A stretch of 64,000 bases of DNA from Reticulitermes lucifugus (lineage: Eukaryota > Arthropoda > Insecta > Blattodea > Rhinotermitidae), in assembly GCA_026260175.1 (NCBI GenBank), contig JAKCWW010000888.1:24172-88171 (forward strand), in the 5' to 3' direction. The notes below the pieces were generated by a model. The model was not told the origin of the DNA, made no database searches, and saw nothing but the letters and a program-made list of their open reading frames with translations. This document shows, one piece after another, positions 34,701-47,091 of the stretch (positions are counted from its first letter, which is position 1; each line of letters starts with the position of its first letter). A program made the translations under genes and the position numbers.

Positions 34701-34805
34701 TATTACGCATGCAGAGATGGACACAATCGAATAAATACGATCGAATAATTCGACTGTTGCACACTGTCCAGTAATGCAAACGTTTAAAAGCATGCGAGAT
34801 TTCTG
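31726..34805. other. No recognised gene; one WDVT repeat and short palindromes
   Basis: Besides the repeat at 32940 the stretch holds several short near-perfect palindromes: 32465-32487 (11-base arms), 33542-33563 (10-base arms ACACACGGTC/GACCGTGTGT) and a GTCTTTCAG/CTGAAAGAC pair near 33864-33897. No open frame exceeds 93 codons. Confidence 0.5.
32940..33085 (-). repeat. WDVT-type interspersed repeat, minus strand
   Basis: The antisense-type peptide appears as IFWKVMPFGFVDKLHGVTSQ, with DNA block GATGTGACGCCGTGTAGTTT on the plus strand. This copy is oriented opposite to most others here. Confidence 0.65.
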
Positions 34806-34876
34806 GTTTCCGCCGCGGTGTGGTCGAGCCGTTCGCTCGTCTGGCATGCCGCGCGGACTAGGTCGGTAGTTGGAAA
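34806..34876 (+). mobile_element. tRNA-like SINE head fragment
   Basis: The stretch CCGCGGTGTGGTCGAGCCGT followed by TCGCTCGTCTGGCATGCCGC resembles a tRNA 5' half with a D-arm. The expected B box is reduced to TAGGTCGGTAGTTGG. No body follows. Confidence 0.4.
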
Positions 34877-35124
34877 CAAATGCCAATGTTTGGTAACAAA
34901 TGACAATCTACACTCCCAAACGAAGTGTATTTAAAATAAAAATAATTTAAAAAATAGGTTTGTTCACGTATTCGCTTCATTCGTATTTTAGTTTGTTGGA
35001 GCGTCCCACATTAATGAATTTTAAGGACATAATCAATTAATACCTTTCGGCAGTTCCCATTTACAGTGAAAAACATAAAAACCTAAGATAGCATTGTGTA
35101 CAAAAAATAAAAGGTGTCTAGCAT

Positions 35125-35275
35125 GCAACCTCAGTGGTTGAGATCATTAAGGCGTAGCTACTGAGATTGCATCGAAGGGGTAGTTGAGGAATACCAAAGG
35201 GATTTTATGACCTTCCGGGAGCCAGGATGGCCGTAGGATCCCACTCAGCCCAGTTACAACTTAGTTTATTTGTGC
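35125..35275 (+). mobile_element. SINE family D, degraded
   Basis: The order CTCAGTGGTTGAGATCATTA (A-box region), ACCTTCCGGGAGCCAGG and GTAGGATCCCACTCAGCC matches family D, but the B box is lost. Confidence 0.5.
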
Positions 35276-35944
35276 TTTACTTATTCGTAATTAGTTATGC
35301 GTACACAGTAAAGTACTTCCTGGTCTGAATTCGCATGGATTGCGATGAGGTTCGCGGTTTGGAATTCCCAACCCCTAATTTTTTTTATTCCGCACATTAC
35401 TGTATTAGTAATACGATAGTTATATAACATTCTAACAAACTGGTTAGGGTTCTACGTATATGCAAACATTTAAATTTATGTTCTTGAGTCAGATCTCTCT
35501 TGGCTGGTTTGGGAACTTTCTTAAGCGATCGACATTTATTTTGTGACACGGATTCGCTACTAAGAAACATTCTTTATAAATATCAGTTTTACATCACACA
35601 AAACTCTCTGCGTCGGCTAATTTTGTTTAGAGGGTAATCTCTGTTTAACGTGAGATCAATACGGAACATAAATATAGTGTCAGGTAAAATGTACCTATAC
35701 ATATTTAATCTTTACGCAGGTGGTAAGTAGATTTAACCATGCTACTTAAAGGATAAATCGTCAAATGTAATATTACATATACACACTTTTAATACTGTCA
35801 CCGAAAACTTAATACAAATTTTAATAAATCCTGTCGTGTGTTGTGAATGTGAGGTCCCAGAAGATGGCTAAATAAATCTGTATTAGTGAAAATATGTTAT
35901 TACCACAACAGCCCACTTCGAGGCTTGGCCACATTGTGGAAGTA

Positions 35945-36150
35945 TACCTCCAGTCTTTCGTCAGGTTCGGCACTAGATGAAGTTGGGTGGTTAGCGTCAT
36001 CATGCTGCCGCTTTACCCCTTCTTCAATAGAAAGCTGGGGAGACCCCAGAATCAGATGGATGCGGCACTGAAGAGAAAGTCTCTGCCCCTGTCGGGAACT
36101 GAAACCAGACTCTCTGATCATCCAACCCTAGCCTAATTATTATACACACT
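35945..36150 (-). mobile_element. SINE family A
   Basis: The blocks CGGCACTAGATGAAGTTGGG, CTGCCGCTTTACCCCTTC, GAAAGCTGGGGAGACCCCAG and GTCGGGAACTGAAACCAGAC are the tail, body and B-box region of family A in minus orientation. The head side ends near CCTAATTATTATACACAC. Confidence 0.7.
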
Positions 36151-36302
36151 CCTATCAGGTTCACATCTATGAGGTTAGTGTCATCACATTTACTAAACAA
36201 GCATTTACAGGTTTGGAATTTCATTTCATTTGAGGGTGGCACTACGGTGTCTATAAAGGCCTTCTGTAATCTGACGTCATGTGTTTAGTAGATATATCGT
36301 GC

Positions 36303-36400
36303 AGATGGAAACAGAGAATTTCTCCGAAATGTTGGTACGTACCTACAAAATAAAACGGTGTCACATTTCAGACTTGTACACTTCTAATTGGCAAGAATAT
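36303..36400 (+). repeat. WDVT-type interspersed repeat
   Basis: The order GATGGAAACAGAGAATTTCT, CCGAAATGTTGGTACGTACC and CGGTGTCACATTTCAGAC matches the family. Confidence 0.68.
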
Positions 36401-36664
36401 TATGAAATATCACACTTCCATACTTTGGCTTTCGTTGCGAAGGCCAACACCCTCATTTAAATTCTTGTCATGAATTTGGAGGAGGAGAGCAACCAATTGT
36501 TCGCTGTGACACATTTCAGTTGCTACAACCCACAGAGACATATTTATTTTACCATCACAGTTTCTGGCATCGTTCACAAAAGTCAGGTGATTTCCTCCAC
36601 GTCTGCATTATATCCGCGTTCACCCCCACATGGGGGTAGCAACCACCGTTGAATTGCGTGCGTT

Positions 36665-36785
36665 ACATGTGTACAGACGATGGATGGATAGGCAGGAGTG
36701 GATAAGGGTGGAATAAGGGTAGGACGATGGATATATAGGGGTTGGAGTAAGGGAGGGATGAGAGAAGAGAGACAGAAATCCAGTT
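36665..36785 (+). repeat. Purine-rich tract with GGATGGAT units
   Basis: About 120 bases rich in G and A, with short GATG and AAGGGT repeats such as GATGGATGGATAGG and GGATAAGGGTGGAATAAGGG. No coding sense. Confidence 0.55.
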
Positions 36786-37619
36786 AACGTTTTCACAAAC
36801 CTCGAACCAACCCTCTAGGACGGAAATCACCAGCGTTTCCGAGTCTGTCTGTTGGTCGAAACCATTGCAGGAGGCCCCCTTCGGTCCCCATGAGTCTCAC
36901 TGCATTCATAACGAAAAGGGACCGTCACAAAGTTACGCAGCCATAAGGGTCGTGATCCTTACGGATGACAAGGGATAAACACGTGTTATACTTTCCCATA
37001 ACAACTTGGAACATGTGATTGACGTTGGTGTTTATTCCTCACGTTATAATGAAGAGACGTGTTAACGACTGCCACTGTACCGGCGCACGCTTTAGTGTAG
37101 TGACAAGATTGACAACACGGAGCTCTAAAAACATTTCGACAGCTGTTCTGAAAGACTGAGATACTCAAATTGACACACACTTAATCTGTAAACAATATTT
37201 CGTATCGTTCTGTTATTTTACGATGGGCAATTAACAACCCCTCCCACCATCCAGTTCCCTAGTTGGAGACCGCCAACTCTCAGTTGTGCTTAACTACTTT
37301 CTACCTTTGCAGCTTCGACGTTCCAAGGCCGTCTTCTCCACTTGCAACCTGAGGATGCGCCTTTCAGTTGTTATCAAGGAAACGACTCCACACGGACAAG
37401 CAAAATAAAACTACATAGCGAGATTCATCATTTTTAATGAGGTGGGTAAGGCATAGAGCATGCATGGGTGCGATGGATACACAGTGTTGGTCGTATAACC
37501 TGAAGTTGTGTAACTTGTGTAACAGAGGTAAAAAAAGCTAACCCTATAAAGGCCTTGACAGGCCCTTAGGGCTCCAGGATGTTGAGGTTCCCAGAAGTTC
37601 CAGATAATCGGCACATTAA

Positions 37620-37833
37620 GGTGGTAAGGTTGTCAGCCCTACGCACCGGCCGCCTTTACCCCCAGGAGATATCCCTGATACTCATTTCCGTTAGAGGCTG
37701 AGTCGACCCCAGAGCCATAGTACGGCCGGAAGAATTAAGGATGAATAATCCCAATGACCTCATAGGGAATCAAAACCGCGACCTTCCGGCTTGTAGCGCA
37801 GTGCCTGAACCAACTTTGCCACCGCGTACCCCC
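37620..37833 (-). mobile_element. SINE family D, near full length
   Basis: Reverse complement of the copy at 17172-17428. The minus strand reads GGTGGCAAAGTTGGTTCAGG at the head, with the A box at 37821-37810 and a slightly damaged B box GTTTTGATTCC at 37776-37766. The body has CTGGGGTCGACTCAGCCTCT and GGCGGCCGGTGCGTAGGGCT. Confidence 0.82.
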
Positions 37834-40797
37834 TATGTAAAAGAGGGGATGTTGTTAAAACGGTCATGAAAATATGCAGTGGGCGGTGTGAAATGATTTC
37901 AACTGGTTAATGGTACAGACCAACAGCGGACAGTTGTGAACACGGTAACGAGCCATCTCAAAGACAATTCTGTGCCATAAATGGAATTGGTTAATTCTTA
38001 ACTAATTTAAATGTGCAATTCACACTGCAAACAGTCGACAATTGAGTCAGCCGGTCACGGTAAGTTCCTAGAAGCCGGGCTGGTGATGCACTCTGCAGAT
38101 GAGAATACTGAAAAAGCAGTCGCGGAAAGTCGAAAAGGGGTGGTGCGTTAAAATGGATATTGATGCTGGCAGTAACAACTGCTCGTCGTAAAAATATACA
38201 TACTATACAACGTATAAAATTCAATGTATATAACATTACACTATTACTTGCTCTTTTGTATGAATATGGAACGTAGTTTCCCACTCCGCGAGAACACGCA
38301 TTTACCTCACCACTATGTAGTCCGGTATGTGGAAACCAAAATTCCAGAGGAAGATACAGCGTGCATATTAAGGGGAAAATTGCCCTACGGTAGCCTGCAG
38401 ATGGAAGCAGCATATTCTTTCAAAAAGTTGGTACTCAAATACCAGACTACAGGGTATCCTAACCCTGAACTTGAACTAGAATCGATTACGCACAATTTAA
38501 TATAAAATGCTGCGGAGAAATTTTGGAACTATGAAAGTGAAAGGCAGCTACAGAGAATGAAGTAATAAGAACCTTCCAACTAGTAGCCAATCAGTTTACA
38601 AATGTGCCTGGTTCGAATTTTTACTGTGACGGCGTGCATCGGGACTGAGATTTCTAGTGCTTCCCATTTTCTCCAATTTAAGCCATCAGAGAATTTACAT
38701 TTCACTACCACTCCTTTACAAACCGTTGCCAAATTATCATTACTGATGATCTTATTCGACGTGGATGTACTACAAATAACAAATAAATGTCAACACATGA
38801 ACAGAGTAGAAACGAAGAAAGAAACCCAAATTAATGATAAGAACACCGTTAACGAAAACAACATCTTTGATATATTAGTACAATGTGATATCGCATAGAC
38901 AATGTTACACCACCATCCCCATTCCTCAGCAGCTCGTTTAAATTGATACCAGTCTCTCCCCGACAAGGAGTGTGCGTAGACAGTACGTATACAAACATGA
39001 ATTACCAATATAATTACAAACAAACTGATAATTTTGGGATAAAATTAATCATCACATATAATTACTACCATTCCAGACAAAACAACGACATAATATATAA
39101 CGGAATTTTAACATAAGTAATACCAATCTTGTATCTACTAGACAGACAATACAAGGAAACCCAGCACCAGTATATAAATATTATAAACCAAGTAAGCAAA
39201 ATTCCAGTCACTAATCCTAATTTATATTGCGTATAAAAAAGAAGAAAAAAATAACTACATTATCTTACTACTTATTTCATTGCTGCTTTAACGTAGTTAT
39301 CATCGGATATGCCCAACATATTATCGCACACCGCCTAGTAAAACATCTGCATCTGGGGACGACAGGAAACAAGCCACAAGATAAGATCTTCAGAAAAAGA
39401 AATAACAGACTGCACTCTATCAACTCTATCTGACACTACCTTGCTATTAAATTACTTATCATATATTTTATTGGTTTAAACATTTTATATAAACAAGTAC
39501 ACTGTAAACCAAAACACCTATATCTCAATCTAATCATACAAAACTAAAGCTGCAATTGTAATTTCACTTACGTACTTTAATGGCTTGAAAATGACCGCCT
39601 GGTGGTCAAAACATGTAGCCGTGTTACTCGTCTGATAAGGCATAACAAATAGGTGTGTTGATAATGATTGATAAATATCTTGTAATATATACAGCACAAC
39701 GGGATATCCAAGGTAAAACTCACAGAATTTTATTCATGGCGACGACACATGAATTCTGATACTGGAATCCTATTAACTGTTACAGATATGTTGGAATAAA
39801 AGATATGTTCGTAAGCAGGTGTTTTCAGTATCCAGACATTTTAGCTTTTGAAATGACAGAAGCGATGTAACTCCTTTCTCGAAAAAAATCACTTTTGCTG
39901 CAATGAATGTGTATTATTTAACAGCGTCCGTAAGAAGGAGGTGTTAGGCAAAAATTACGCCCACGGGTTCTCTTTCTTCAGCAAAGAAGACTGCGCCATT
40001 TTGGTAACAGAAAACGGAAGGCAATATATTTTTCTTATCAAATTCAGCAAGTAAGAGAGTAAAATGTGTTCACATGTGAAACAAGAGAAACAGAACAAAG
40101 GCCATGTATTGGCATTTAAACAGAAAGTTAGGTAAGGGTTCCAGCTGGACGGTTTATTTTAATTTCTGTTTGATAGCGCCAAAAACGCGTGTTATTTGTC
40201 CACAAAGCTGAAATGTCCAAACCACATCCGCTCCGATCACAGCTTACCCAACATCCTATCCGTACATTTCCATGCAAAACTTTGGAGGCAATCACAACAT
40301 TAGAGCAAATACACGATATTATTTTTAAGGTTTGACGCTTTCACGGCTGTAAAGATTCGTACCGTGCTCTTCTGAATTATGGCACCACGTCGTCTGGTTG
40401 GTGGATATAAATGTTACATAGGAACATCATGCTACTTCCTTCGGGGAGAAGTACCACGGAGTTGAATGCATATGTTTCCCGCAATGCTGGACCCCCCTAA
40501 CAGACTGCATACAAGACAGCAAGATCTCGGTGCTGCGGACATGCAAGCGCGTGTTAACGTATACAAGTACATATACGAGTACAAAAATAAAAGATAAATT
40601 TTCCGTCTGCTTAACAGCATATTATATGTATCCGCGTAATGTATGAGTGTACAGTAACAAGCAGCTTGCTACAGAGTTTCTGGACACTCATGGGAACCAA
40701 ACTAAACAAAAAATTTCTTAATGGTCAGTTTTTCGGTGATATGACAATTTAGTAATTAGTAAAAAATGTCGAATTTCGGTAAAACCTGCTGTTTCTA
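37834..40797. other. No recognised gene or repeat
   Basis: A 140-codon minus-strand frame at 37991-38413 overlaps a 93-codon plus-strand frame at 38224-38505. Neither shows a domain, and both are within chance length. A damaged hammerhead-like stretch (CCTGGTGGTCAAAACATG) lies near 39598-39615. Confidence 0.45.
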
Positions 40798-40918
40798 CTT
40801 TGAAGATGGAGGCATTTTCCTCTCTAACATTGATTTCTATCTATCATACTGCTTGACGTCACATCTCGGAAGGCCGAAATCTTAACTGTCACTGCCATGC
40901 GAACCTCAAAACTCATAC
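40798..40918 (+). repeat. WDVT-type interspersed repeat
   Basis: The order TTTGAAGATGGAGGCATTTT, TGACGTCACATCTCGGAAGG and ATGCGAACCTCAAAACTC matches the family. Confidence 0.65.
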
Positions 40919-40966
40919 AAAAATTATCTGCTTTAAACTTCAAGTAACGAGTAACTTTAACAAACT

Positions 40967-41925
40967 CCAGGAATGTCAATTTTTTATATTGTATGTACCG
41001 TGCTCGTATTTGTGTTTAATGACAGGATACAGAAAGATAAATATAACGCTGAACAACATTCCTGGATATCGATTACAGGGGCCGAATAACACAACACTAC
41101 GAATGTTATACATTCATTATACTTTGCTACAACTTGTTTCGGCCGCCTTATACGACCATCAACAGGTAGTCTTACAAACTCATAAAAAGGAATTCCTTTT
41201 TGTGTCTTTGTAAGACTACCATTGATGGCCGTATAAGGCGGCTGAAATATGTTGCAGCAAAATGTAATGACTATTTAATAGTCATAGTGTTGCATTATTC
41301 GGACTTAAATTTAAGGGTGTGTTCATATAGCTATATGCGTCTATTCATTTCAATATTGTGAGCGGCATGTGGGTTTCCATTGTAATGCCAAATTTGTGTG
41401 TATCTGGATGGCATAGATGCTTGTGATTCTTTGATGAACGCCCCCTGAGGATGGCAAGTTGATTGACGACACGTATGTAGGGGTTAAAAATACATCTTAC
41501 TCTGTTAATAATCTTGTGCATTAGTTGGTTTTAATTTAGATACAGGAATGTTAATTTATGTACCATCATCCCGATGTGTTTATCAAATAAATATTGACTA
41601 TAGGGTCCGAATAATACAACAATATGAATATTAAATATTCATTACATTTTGCTGCGACATATTTCAGCCGCTTTATACGGCCATCCATGGTAGTCTTACA
41701 AAGACATAAAAATATTCCTTTTTATGCGTTTGTAACACAACCTGATGATGGCCGTATAAGGCGGCCGAAACAAGTTGCAGCAAAGTATAATGAATGTATA
41801 ATATTCATAGTATTGTGTTATTCGGACCCTATAATCGATATCCAGGAATGTTTTTAGTGTTAGATTTATCTTTCTGTAACCTGTCATTACACACAAACAC
41901 GAACATATACAGAACACTCATTTTA
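40967..41925. repeat. Nested palindrome: two inverted copies of a fold-back element
   Basis: Positions 40992-41307 and 41600-41912 are inverted copies of each other over about 310 bases. Each copy holds a region that is itself palindromic (41080-41305 and 41608-41833). The outer arms share AATGACAGG(A/T)TACAGAAAG and CATTCCTGGATATCGATTA. The inner arms share GGCCGTATAAGGCGG and GTCTTACAAA. A spacer of about 290 bases (41308-41599) separates them. No coding sequence. The right arm of the second copy holds an intact hammerhead-like core at 41742-41771. Confidence 0.85.
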
Positions 41926-43374
41926 CTATTCCTTTAAATGGGTGTGAAACTTGTCTCATGCTCTCTATTTATTTAACGACACTTGAGAAATATAATATTT
42001 GGTATTCCGGATGTTATTCCAAACGTTTACATCCCGAATACAATGAAAGGAGAATATTTGCCCCTAAATGTGACCAAGTAATAGAAGAGATGATAAGTAC
42101 TTACAGATGTGTCGAGTATTCAGTTCTTCTGGCATAAGTCGCCGTGAATAGTGGCAGATTTACCCTGAAGCTAGAGGTAGTAATGTCATCCGAAAAGTCA
42201 GTAAATATTTAATAATGTACATGGCGCTATGTTGCATATGACTTGTGAGACAGTCTTTGACATGTGCGGGGGTACGAACTAGATTCGCCTGAATCAAAAT
42301 AGTCGTGTGTTCAGTAGACAACCTTTAAATTTAATAAGAACAGAGAAATTTCTTGGCAACCTAAGTGACTATCAGTTTCTGTAGTACGATTCTGCTCCAT
42401 GTAGTCAGTAGAACGGAATCCAGTAGCTAACATCAAATTGGTCTGCACCCTGAACGCACTGGGATGAATGCCAGAATGCTAGAAGTAGTGCATGTGTGCG
42501 TGTGTGTGTGTGTGTGTGGCTTAGATCGACTGCTTGCTGGCACGACTCCACTGTAGCGGCACGGCGTTTATTTCACGGCACTGTAATTTTGAGGGCAGAA
42601 ACACCCCCACCCTCTTCTGCACTGAAACTTACCTTCAGGCTTGCTCGACATCAACCCACAAAAACACAAGAAATGTCGAAATTATGTGTCTCGCCACAGG
42701 TCAAAAGTGTCCTAAAAGGGTAGTTTTGTTTTATGGCCTCATAGCGTCAGATGCATAAAATAAATTATTTTCTTTGCCCGTCTCAGGAACTAATAAACGG
42801 ATTTCGGATAAATTTCGTTTCGGACAACACTACAAGTTGCCCGATGAATTTTATTTTATTGATAAATACACTTTATGCCTTTTCAATAAAAGTTCGACGA
42901 CATTTATTTCAGTGTTACTAATTACCTAGTATGGTCGAATTAAATATACGTTTAGAATTTAACTTTGGTTGCCCGTGTGAAGTACAGTAGTTACTGTAAG
43001 CATCGCCAGATTTATTAATAGAAATTAATTTTTTGTCTACACAGCGTACTTGCGTTAATACAATTCCCAGTATAAACAACCACAATTTCCTTCAAAAGCA
43101 CCACCCGCTTTGCTTCTGTAAACGACCTTAGCAGTGATTAATGTGAGGTAGAAAATTAATTTATGTATTATTTGCGTGACTTCCAGTCTTCAAACTGTTA
43201 AGTTCATACAGTAATTTAAGCTCAAATTCAGCGTAACGGATTTTGTTACAAGCAGAGTTTGGTTCAAGAAAATTTTACACGTGAAACGTACCGTAAAGTG
43301 TAAAGGTTTCGTTGTCCCTGTGCATGCCATAGCGGCATATATGGACGTATAATTATAACTCTAATCATTCTTAA
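41926..43374. other. No recognised gene; one microsatellite
   Basis: Overlapping short plus-strand frames at 42496-42758 follow the TG run at 42493 and have no recognisable domain. Confidence 0.5.
42493..42518. repeat. (TG)n microsatellite
   Basis: About twelve TG units with one GC interruption. Confidence 0.9.
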
Positions 43375-43478
43375 CCCGAAGCCTAGGTGGAGACGAGTGG
43401 TTAGCTTACGCCCCGGCCGCTTTTCGTCGGGGAAAGAGCACCCGGTAACCACTAAACGGTAGACTCAGTGGAAACTAG
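43375..43478 (-). mobile_element. SINE family A, 3' fragment
   Basis: The blocks GCCTAGGTGGAGACGAGTGG and ACGCCCCGGCCGCTTTTCGT match the tail and body of the family. The head is absent. Confidence 0.65.
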
Positions 43479-43889
43479 AGTCCGAAATACTTCGTACGTA
43501 TAAGTACTTTCACCAATTTTATTTGGACTACTTATATACGTGGTAAGTTTATATCTGTATCTCGAATATGACTGTAGTTTTTGTTCGTGTTTAACGTAAA
43601 TAAAATGTCTGTCCTGTGTCAAAACACCATACCGTGAAGAATGGAAGAGAATGAAGGCAAAGATCCACTCATTCTTAAACTCGACGTGAGATGATGATAA
43701 GTCATCTGAATGCTTTCCCTTTCTTACAGTTTACAAGAAAAATCTCGTAGTAACCAACAAGACTGGCTGGGGTCCCCAATGCCGGGAATGATGACGAGTT
43801 ACAGCAGGAAAGAGAATCCCGATTTTATACACCATTGTCACTTTAAATAATTGCATTAATTTATTGTTTATTGAAAGATGCTGCCAGTA

Positions 43890-44060
43890 GGTCGGACAAT
43901 ATAACGTCAAATGGTAGGTTGAATAATTAGTAATGAACTGGAAAAGATATGAATGGGTTCGATCGTGGCCTAATTTACATGTCAACTTGGCTTCGCCTAA
44001 AGTGGCCCAGTCGACAAAAAATTTCAGCACAGGCAATATCCCAATGACACTTGAAATAGG
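43890..44060 (-). mobile_element. SINE family E, degraded
   Basis: The order CAAATGGTAGGTTGAATAAT, TAGTAATGAACTGGAAAAG and CGATCGTGGCCTAATTTACA matches the other family E copies. The head side is not clear. Confidence 0.5.
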
Positions 44061-44659
44061 ACCCTCCAGATTACAAATTAAGAGTGTTACTCAATCAAGT
44101 TTTTATTTACCTTGGTTCATTAAGTTCAAAATACAAGCGTAGATACAATCGGCCATGTTGCGAGCCATGTTAAGTATGAAACAGACTGTACGTTAAGTCA
44201 CAATCTACAGGGATACAAGACAAGAATAAAAGAGCATTGACGCCCGAAACATTCTTGTGTCTTCTTTTGCTACGTATAAAAACATAAAACAAGCAGTTGC
44301 GGGAGAGAGGGGCCGTGAATAATGGATACAAAGCGACTTCTCCAGCGAATTATTTATGCCCTCAAGTATACGTACCGGAAAATTGAAACTGGGGGGTTTC
44401 CGGTTGACGACTCGGACAGGTTAGCAATATCACGCAGTTCTAATTCTCTTAATTGAGTCACTTCCAAGTTCGTACGAAACTGTGGCAGGGTATTCACAAC
44501 TATATGCTTAAAAATCAAAATAATTATCGCTGCCAGCACCAAAAATGGAAAACGTAAAAAGGATTCCATAACACTAAGTTGCAAAGCATGAACAGCATTT
44601 CATGGTATCGTTTTGAGAAATGAAAATAACAGTTTATGTATTTTATAACCCGATACTAG

Positions 44660-44730
44660 ATAAAGGAATGGTTAGCTTCACGCTCCGCCCGCTTTACACC
44701 CAAAAGGAAACGCGGATTAACCCTACATAT
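44660..44730 (-). mobile_element. SINE family A, short fragment
   Basis: The stretch AATGGTTAGCTTCACGCTCC followed by GCCCGCTTTACACCCAAAAG is the family A body boundary. Nothing else of the element remains. Confidence 0.5.
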
Positions 44731-45059
44731 TCGAGCATAAAAGCATTATTTATTATAATAAGTGAGACTGTTCTTTTATTTTAGGGAAAACTGTCGAGTG
44801 TTGAGATTGTGGTAAGGTTAAGGCTAGAGAATACCATGAAAAGCGTGTCGGGGTACGAGACTTTGGGCTGTCTCTCAAATACAGGACAAACAGAGGCCAG
44901 CATCACGAGCTACTGCTACGTCCTGCTATGGTACAAAGTAATGCTGTGGTCTACTGGGTTATGGAAGCTTGTAAGTGAGGTAAGTGGGTAGCAGCGTTTC
45001 AGAGCAACATACAGCCTCAATATGGAGAGTGTTTATTCATTTGTGACTCACTTAACGAT

Positions 45060-45180
45060 GCTGTCAGTAGCTAACATTGTACAGTGCCAAATGGTAGGAT
45101 TTTTAATGAATAATAAAATGGAAATAATGGAGAAGTTAAGTGGTCGTCGTGTAATTTGAGGTGTTGTCCCGGAATTCGGC
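45060..45180 (-). mobile_element. SINE family E, degraded
   Basis: The order CCAAATGGTAGGATTTTTAA, TGAATAATAAAATGGAAA and AAGTGGTCGTCGTGTAATTT aligns with the copies at 43890 and 56855. Confidence 0.5.
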
Positions 45181-45419
45181 TGCAAATTTTCACAAATAAC
45201 CTCAGTCAGTTGGCGGTCTTCGATCGGATACTTGAAGCCGGGGCCTCCCGAATATGAAGCAAGAGTGACATTTAAGCAACCCCAATGTGCCGTATCAGGG
45301 TAGAAGACGGAGGAAATGTATTCCCCCGAATGTTTGGTGCAGGCCTTGCAGATTAGAAGGCGTTAAAACTTAGACCATAACGATGTGTAAGGCAATACAG
45401 TCGGGCATGAAAGAATACA

Positions 45420-45700
45420 TTAAAGCACTACTTTCTTCAGTGTTGCTAATTTCCGGAAGAGCACTGCTTTATCTGAAGGTTCCAAGGCTTCACAAGCTTG
45501 TCCCTCTATACGAGCACCATGGAGATGAAGGAGATGATGGCGCATTCGTGGAATGACACTGACAGGGGGAAAACGAATTAATCGGGGATAAAATTGTCCC
45601 GGTGCTACTTCATTTACAAAGAATCTCACATGGATTGGCCCGCCATCGCAACCGCGTCTCTTCGGTAAGAAGCCGGCGACTAGCCGCCGCAGTAAAGGCA
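45420..45700 (-). mobile_element. SINE family C, full length
   Basis: The minus strand reads GCGGCTAGTCGCCGGCTTCT (head), then GTTGCGATGGCGGGCCAATC (degraded B box). The body has GTAGCACCGGGACAATTTTA. The 3' extension has AAGCCTTGGAACCTTCAGAT and AAAGCAGTGCTCTTCCGGAA. The minus-strand open frame across it is a by-product. Confidence 0.75.
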
Positions 45701-45942
45701 TAAATTTGAAGCACGAATCAAACAACCAACTAAAAAGCTAACTAAGAGTGGAAACGCGCGAAGCACAAGCCTACGTTCCTTGAAGCGTGTAGCCACCCCT
45801 GCGGACGAAAGACGTTGCTGGGCTGACACGGAAGCTTTATAACAGGGACTGTGCTTAAGCTAACGGTTTTCACGTCTTGGCTGACGGCCTTGGCGTGATC
45901 ATAATAAGGACATCTGTTACAAATCACAATATTCCGTTTTCA

Positions 45943-45952
45943 GGGGGGGGGG
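45943..45952. repeat. Poly-G run
   Basis: A run of about ten G on the plus strand, in a GGGGGGGGGGTGAG context. It has no recognised element around it. Confidence 0.7.
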
Positions 45953-46264
45953 TGAGTATAAACAATTTTGGTTTGGTGGGCAACTGGGGTTTGAACACGT
46001 AGAGGCTCGGTCACGTAGGATGAAGACCTTTGCGACGTGGAAGGATAGTCATTACGGCCACCGTAAATGAAGAGAGGGCGGGACGTGGTCCATCTTTTAC
46101 TTACATCCTGGCATTTGCTCTACAACTGAGGAAAGTCATGGAATACCTCGGTCAGGTTGGCCGTAAACAGATAGGCTAGGCATGTTGCTTGGCAGCCTCG
46201 ACAGGCCTGCTGATTTCCATTCCCAATCGGCTGGGCCTCAGGCGACAAGAACAACGTGGAGGTA

Positions 46265-46385
46265 AATTTGAGCCCAGTGATCTCCAAAATCCGAAAGAAC
46301 ATTGCTTTGTTTGATGGTTCCCAGCCTTCCCTAGTGTGTCTTCGTGACAACAGTTTCGTTAGGACGAGGACGAATGTGGAGCACT
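46265..46385 (-). mobile_element. SINE family C, 3' fragment
   Basis: The minus strand reads GGAAGGCTGGGAACCATCAA and ACAAAGCAATGTTCTTTCGG, the same 3' extension as in the copy at 45420, preceded by CCACATTCGTCCTCGTCC. The head and most of the body are absent. Confidence 0.65.
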
Positions 46386-46844
46386 GATAGAATGCTATAA
46401 ATATACATTTTCTACCGCACAGTATACACTCGCCTTCTCCACTAGAATATTAACCGGTTAATGTTGTTTAGGGAAATAATTGCTGTTTATTCCGAGGGCC
46501 AAACAGAAATAACACACTGTGTGAGCAGAATGCAAAGTCATAGCACGTGGTGTGTGTGTGTATATAGCAATTTCGTGTTTTGAATTGTTAGATGATTTCC
46601 ACTGGAAATAAAACGGGCTGCTTGAACCGCGCCGATGTGAACTGGCCTTAATACAACAGTTTATCAGCCTCGGCAATTTAAAATGCAAAACGCCACTAAC
46701 ACACTTAGTCATGGACACGACTGCATGGCATGTACAAGAAGCAAACTTTGGAAGAGTTCGGGAGAAAAGAGTTTTAAACATAAGACAGAACCATAAGGTT
46801 TCCTTTTAAAAGTTTCTGGCTTCTGATGACTTTGGAAGGAAAGT

Positions 46845-46990
46845 TTTCATTCTTACTCTTTTCCCGCTTGTTGTTCTTACTCTTCTTTGCACACTGTTCG
46901 TCCTGTCTGTTTTCTTCTCTTCTATGTTGCACTTATTTCATCTCTAATTTGTTCTTCCTTCAATTTCTCGGTTCTTTCCCAGTCAGTTAC
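46845..46990 (+). repeat. Pyrimidine-rich tract
   Basis: About 145 bases rich in T and C (TTCTTACTC, CTTCTC units). The 65-codon frame across it is a composition effect. Confidence 0.55.
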
Positions 46991-47091
46991 TACAGCACCA
47001 GCCGCCAATGCACTCACCCATGACATTTCCATCTGAGCCCTCTAACGGACGATTTTAACACACAGAAATAAAAATTAAATAGACATCAGCT

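Noticed and set aside
37349-37383. CTGAGGA ... GGAAAC resembling a hammerhead core
   Set aside because: No hairpin can be drawn between the two conserved parts, so stem II is missing.
37991-38413. 140-codon minus-strand open frame
   Set aside because: No start context, domain or signal. Its length is near what chance gives in 64 kb.
41446-41475. CTGAGGATGGC ... GACGACACG resembling a hammerhead core in the palindrome spacer
   Set aside because: GAAAC is changed to GACAC and the stem is weak. At best it is a decayed relative.
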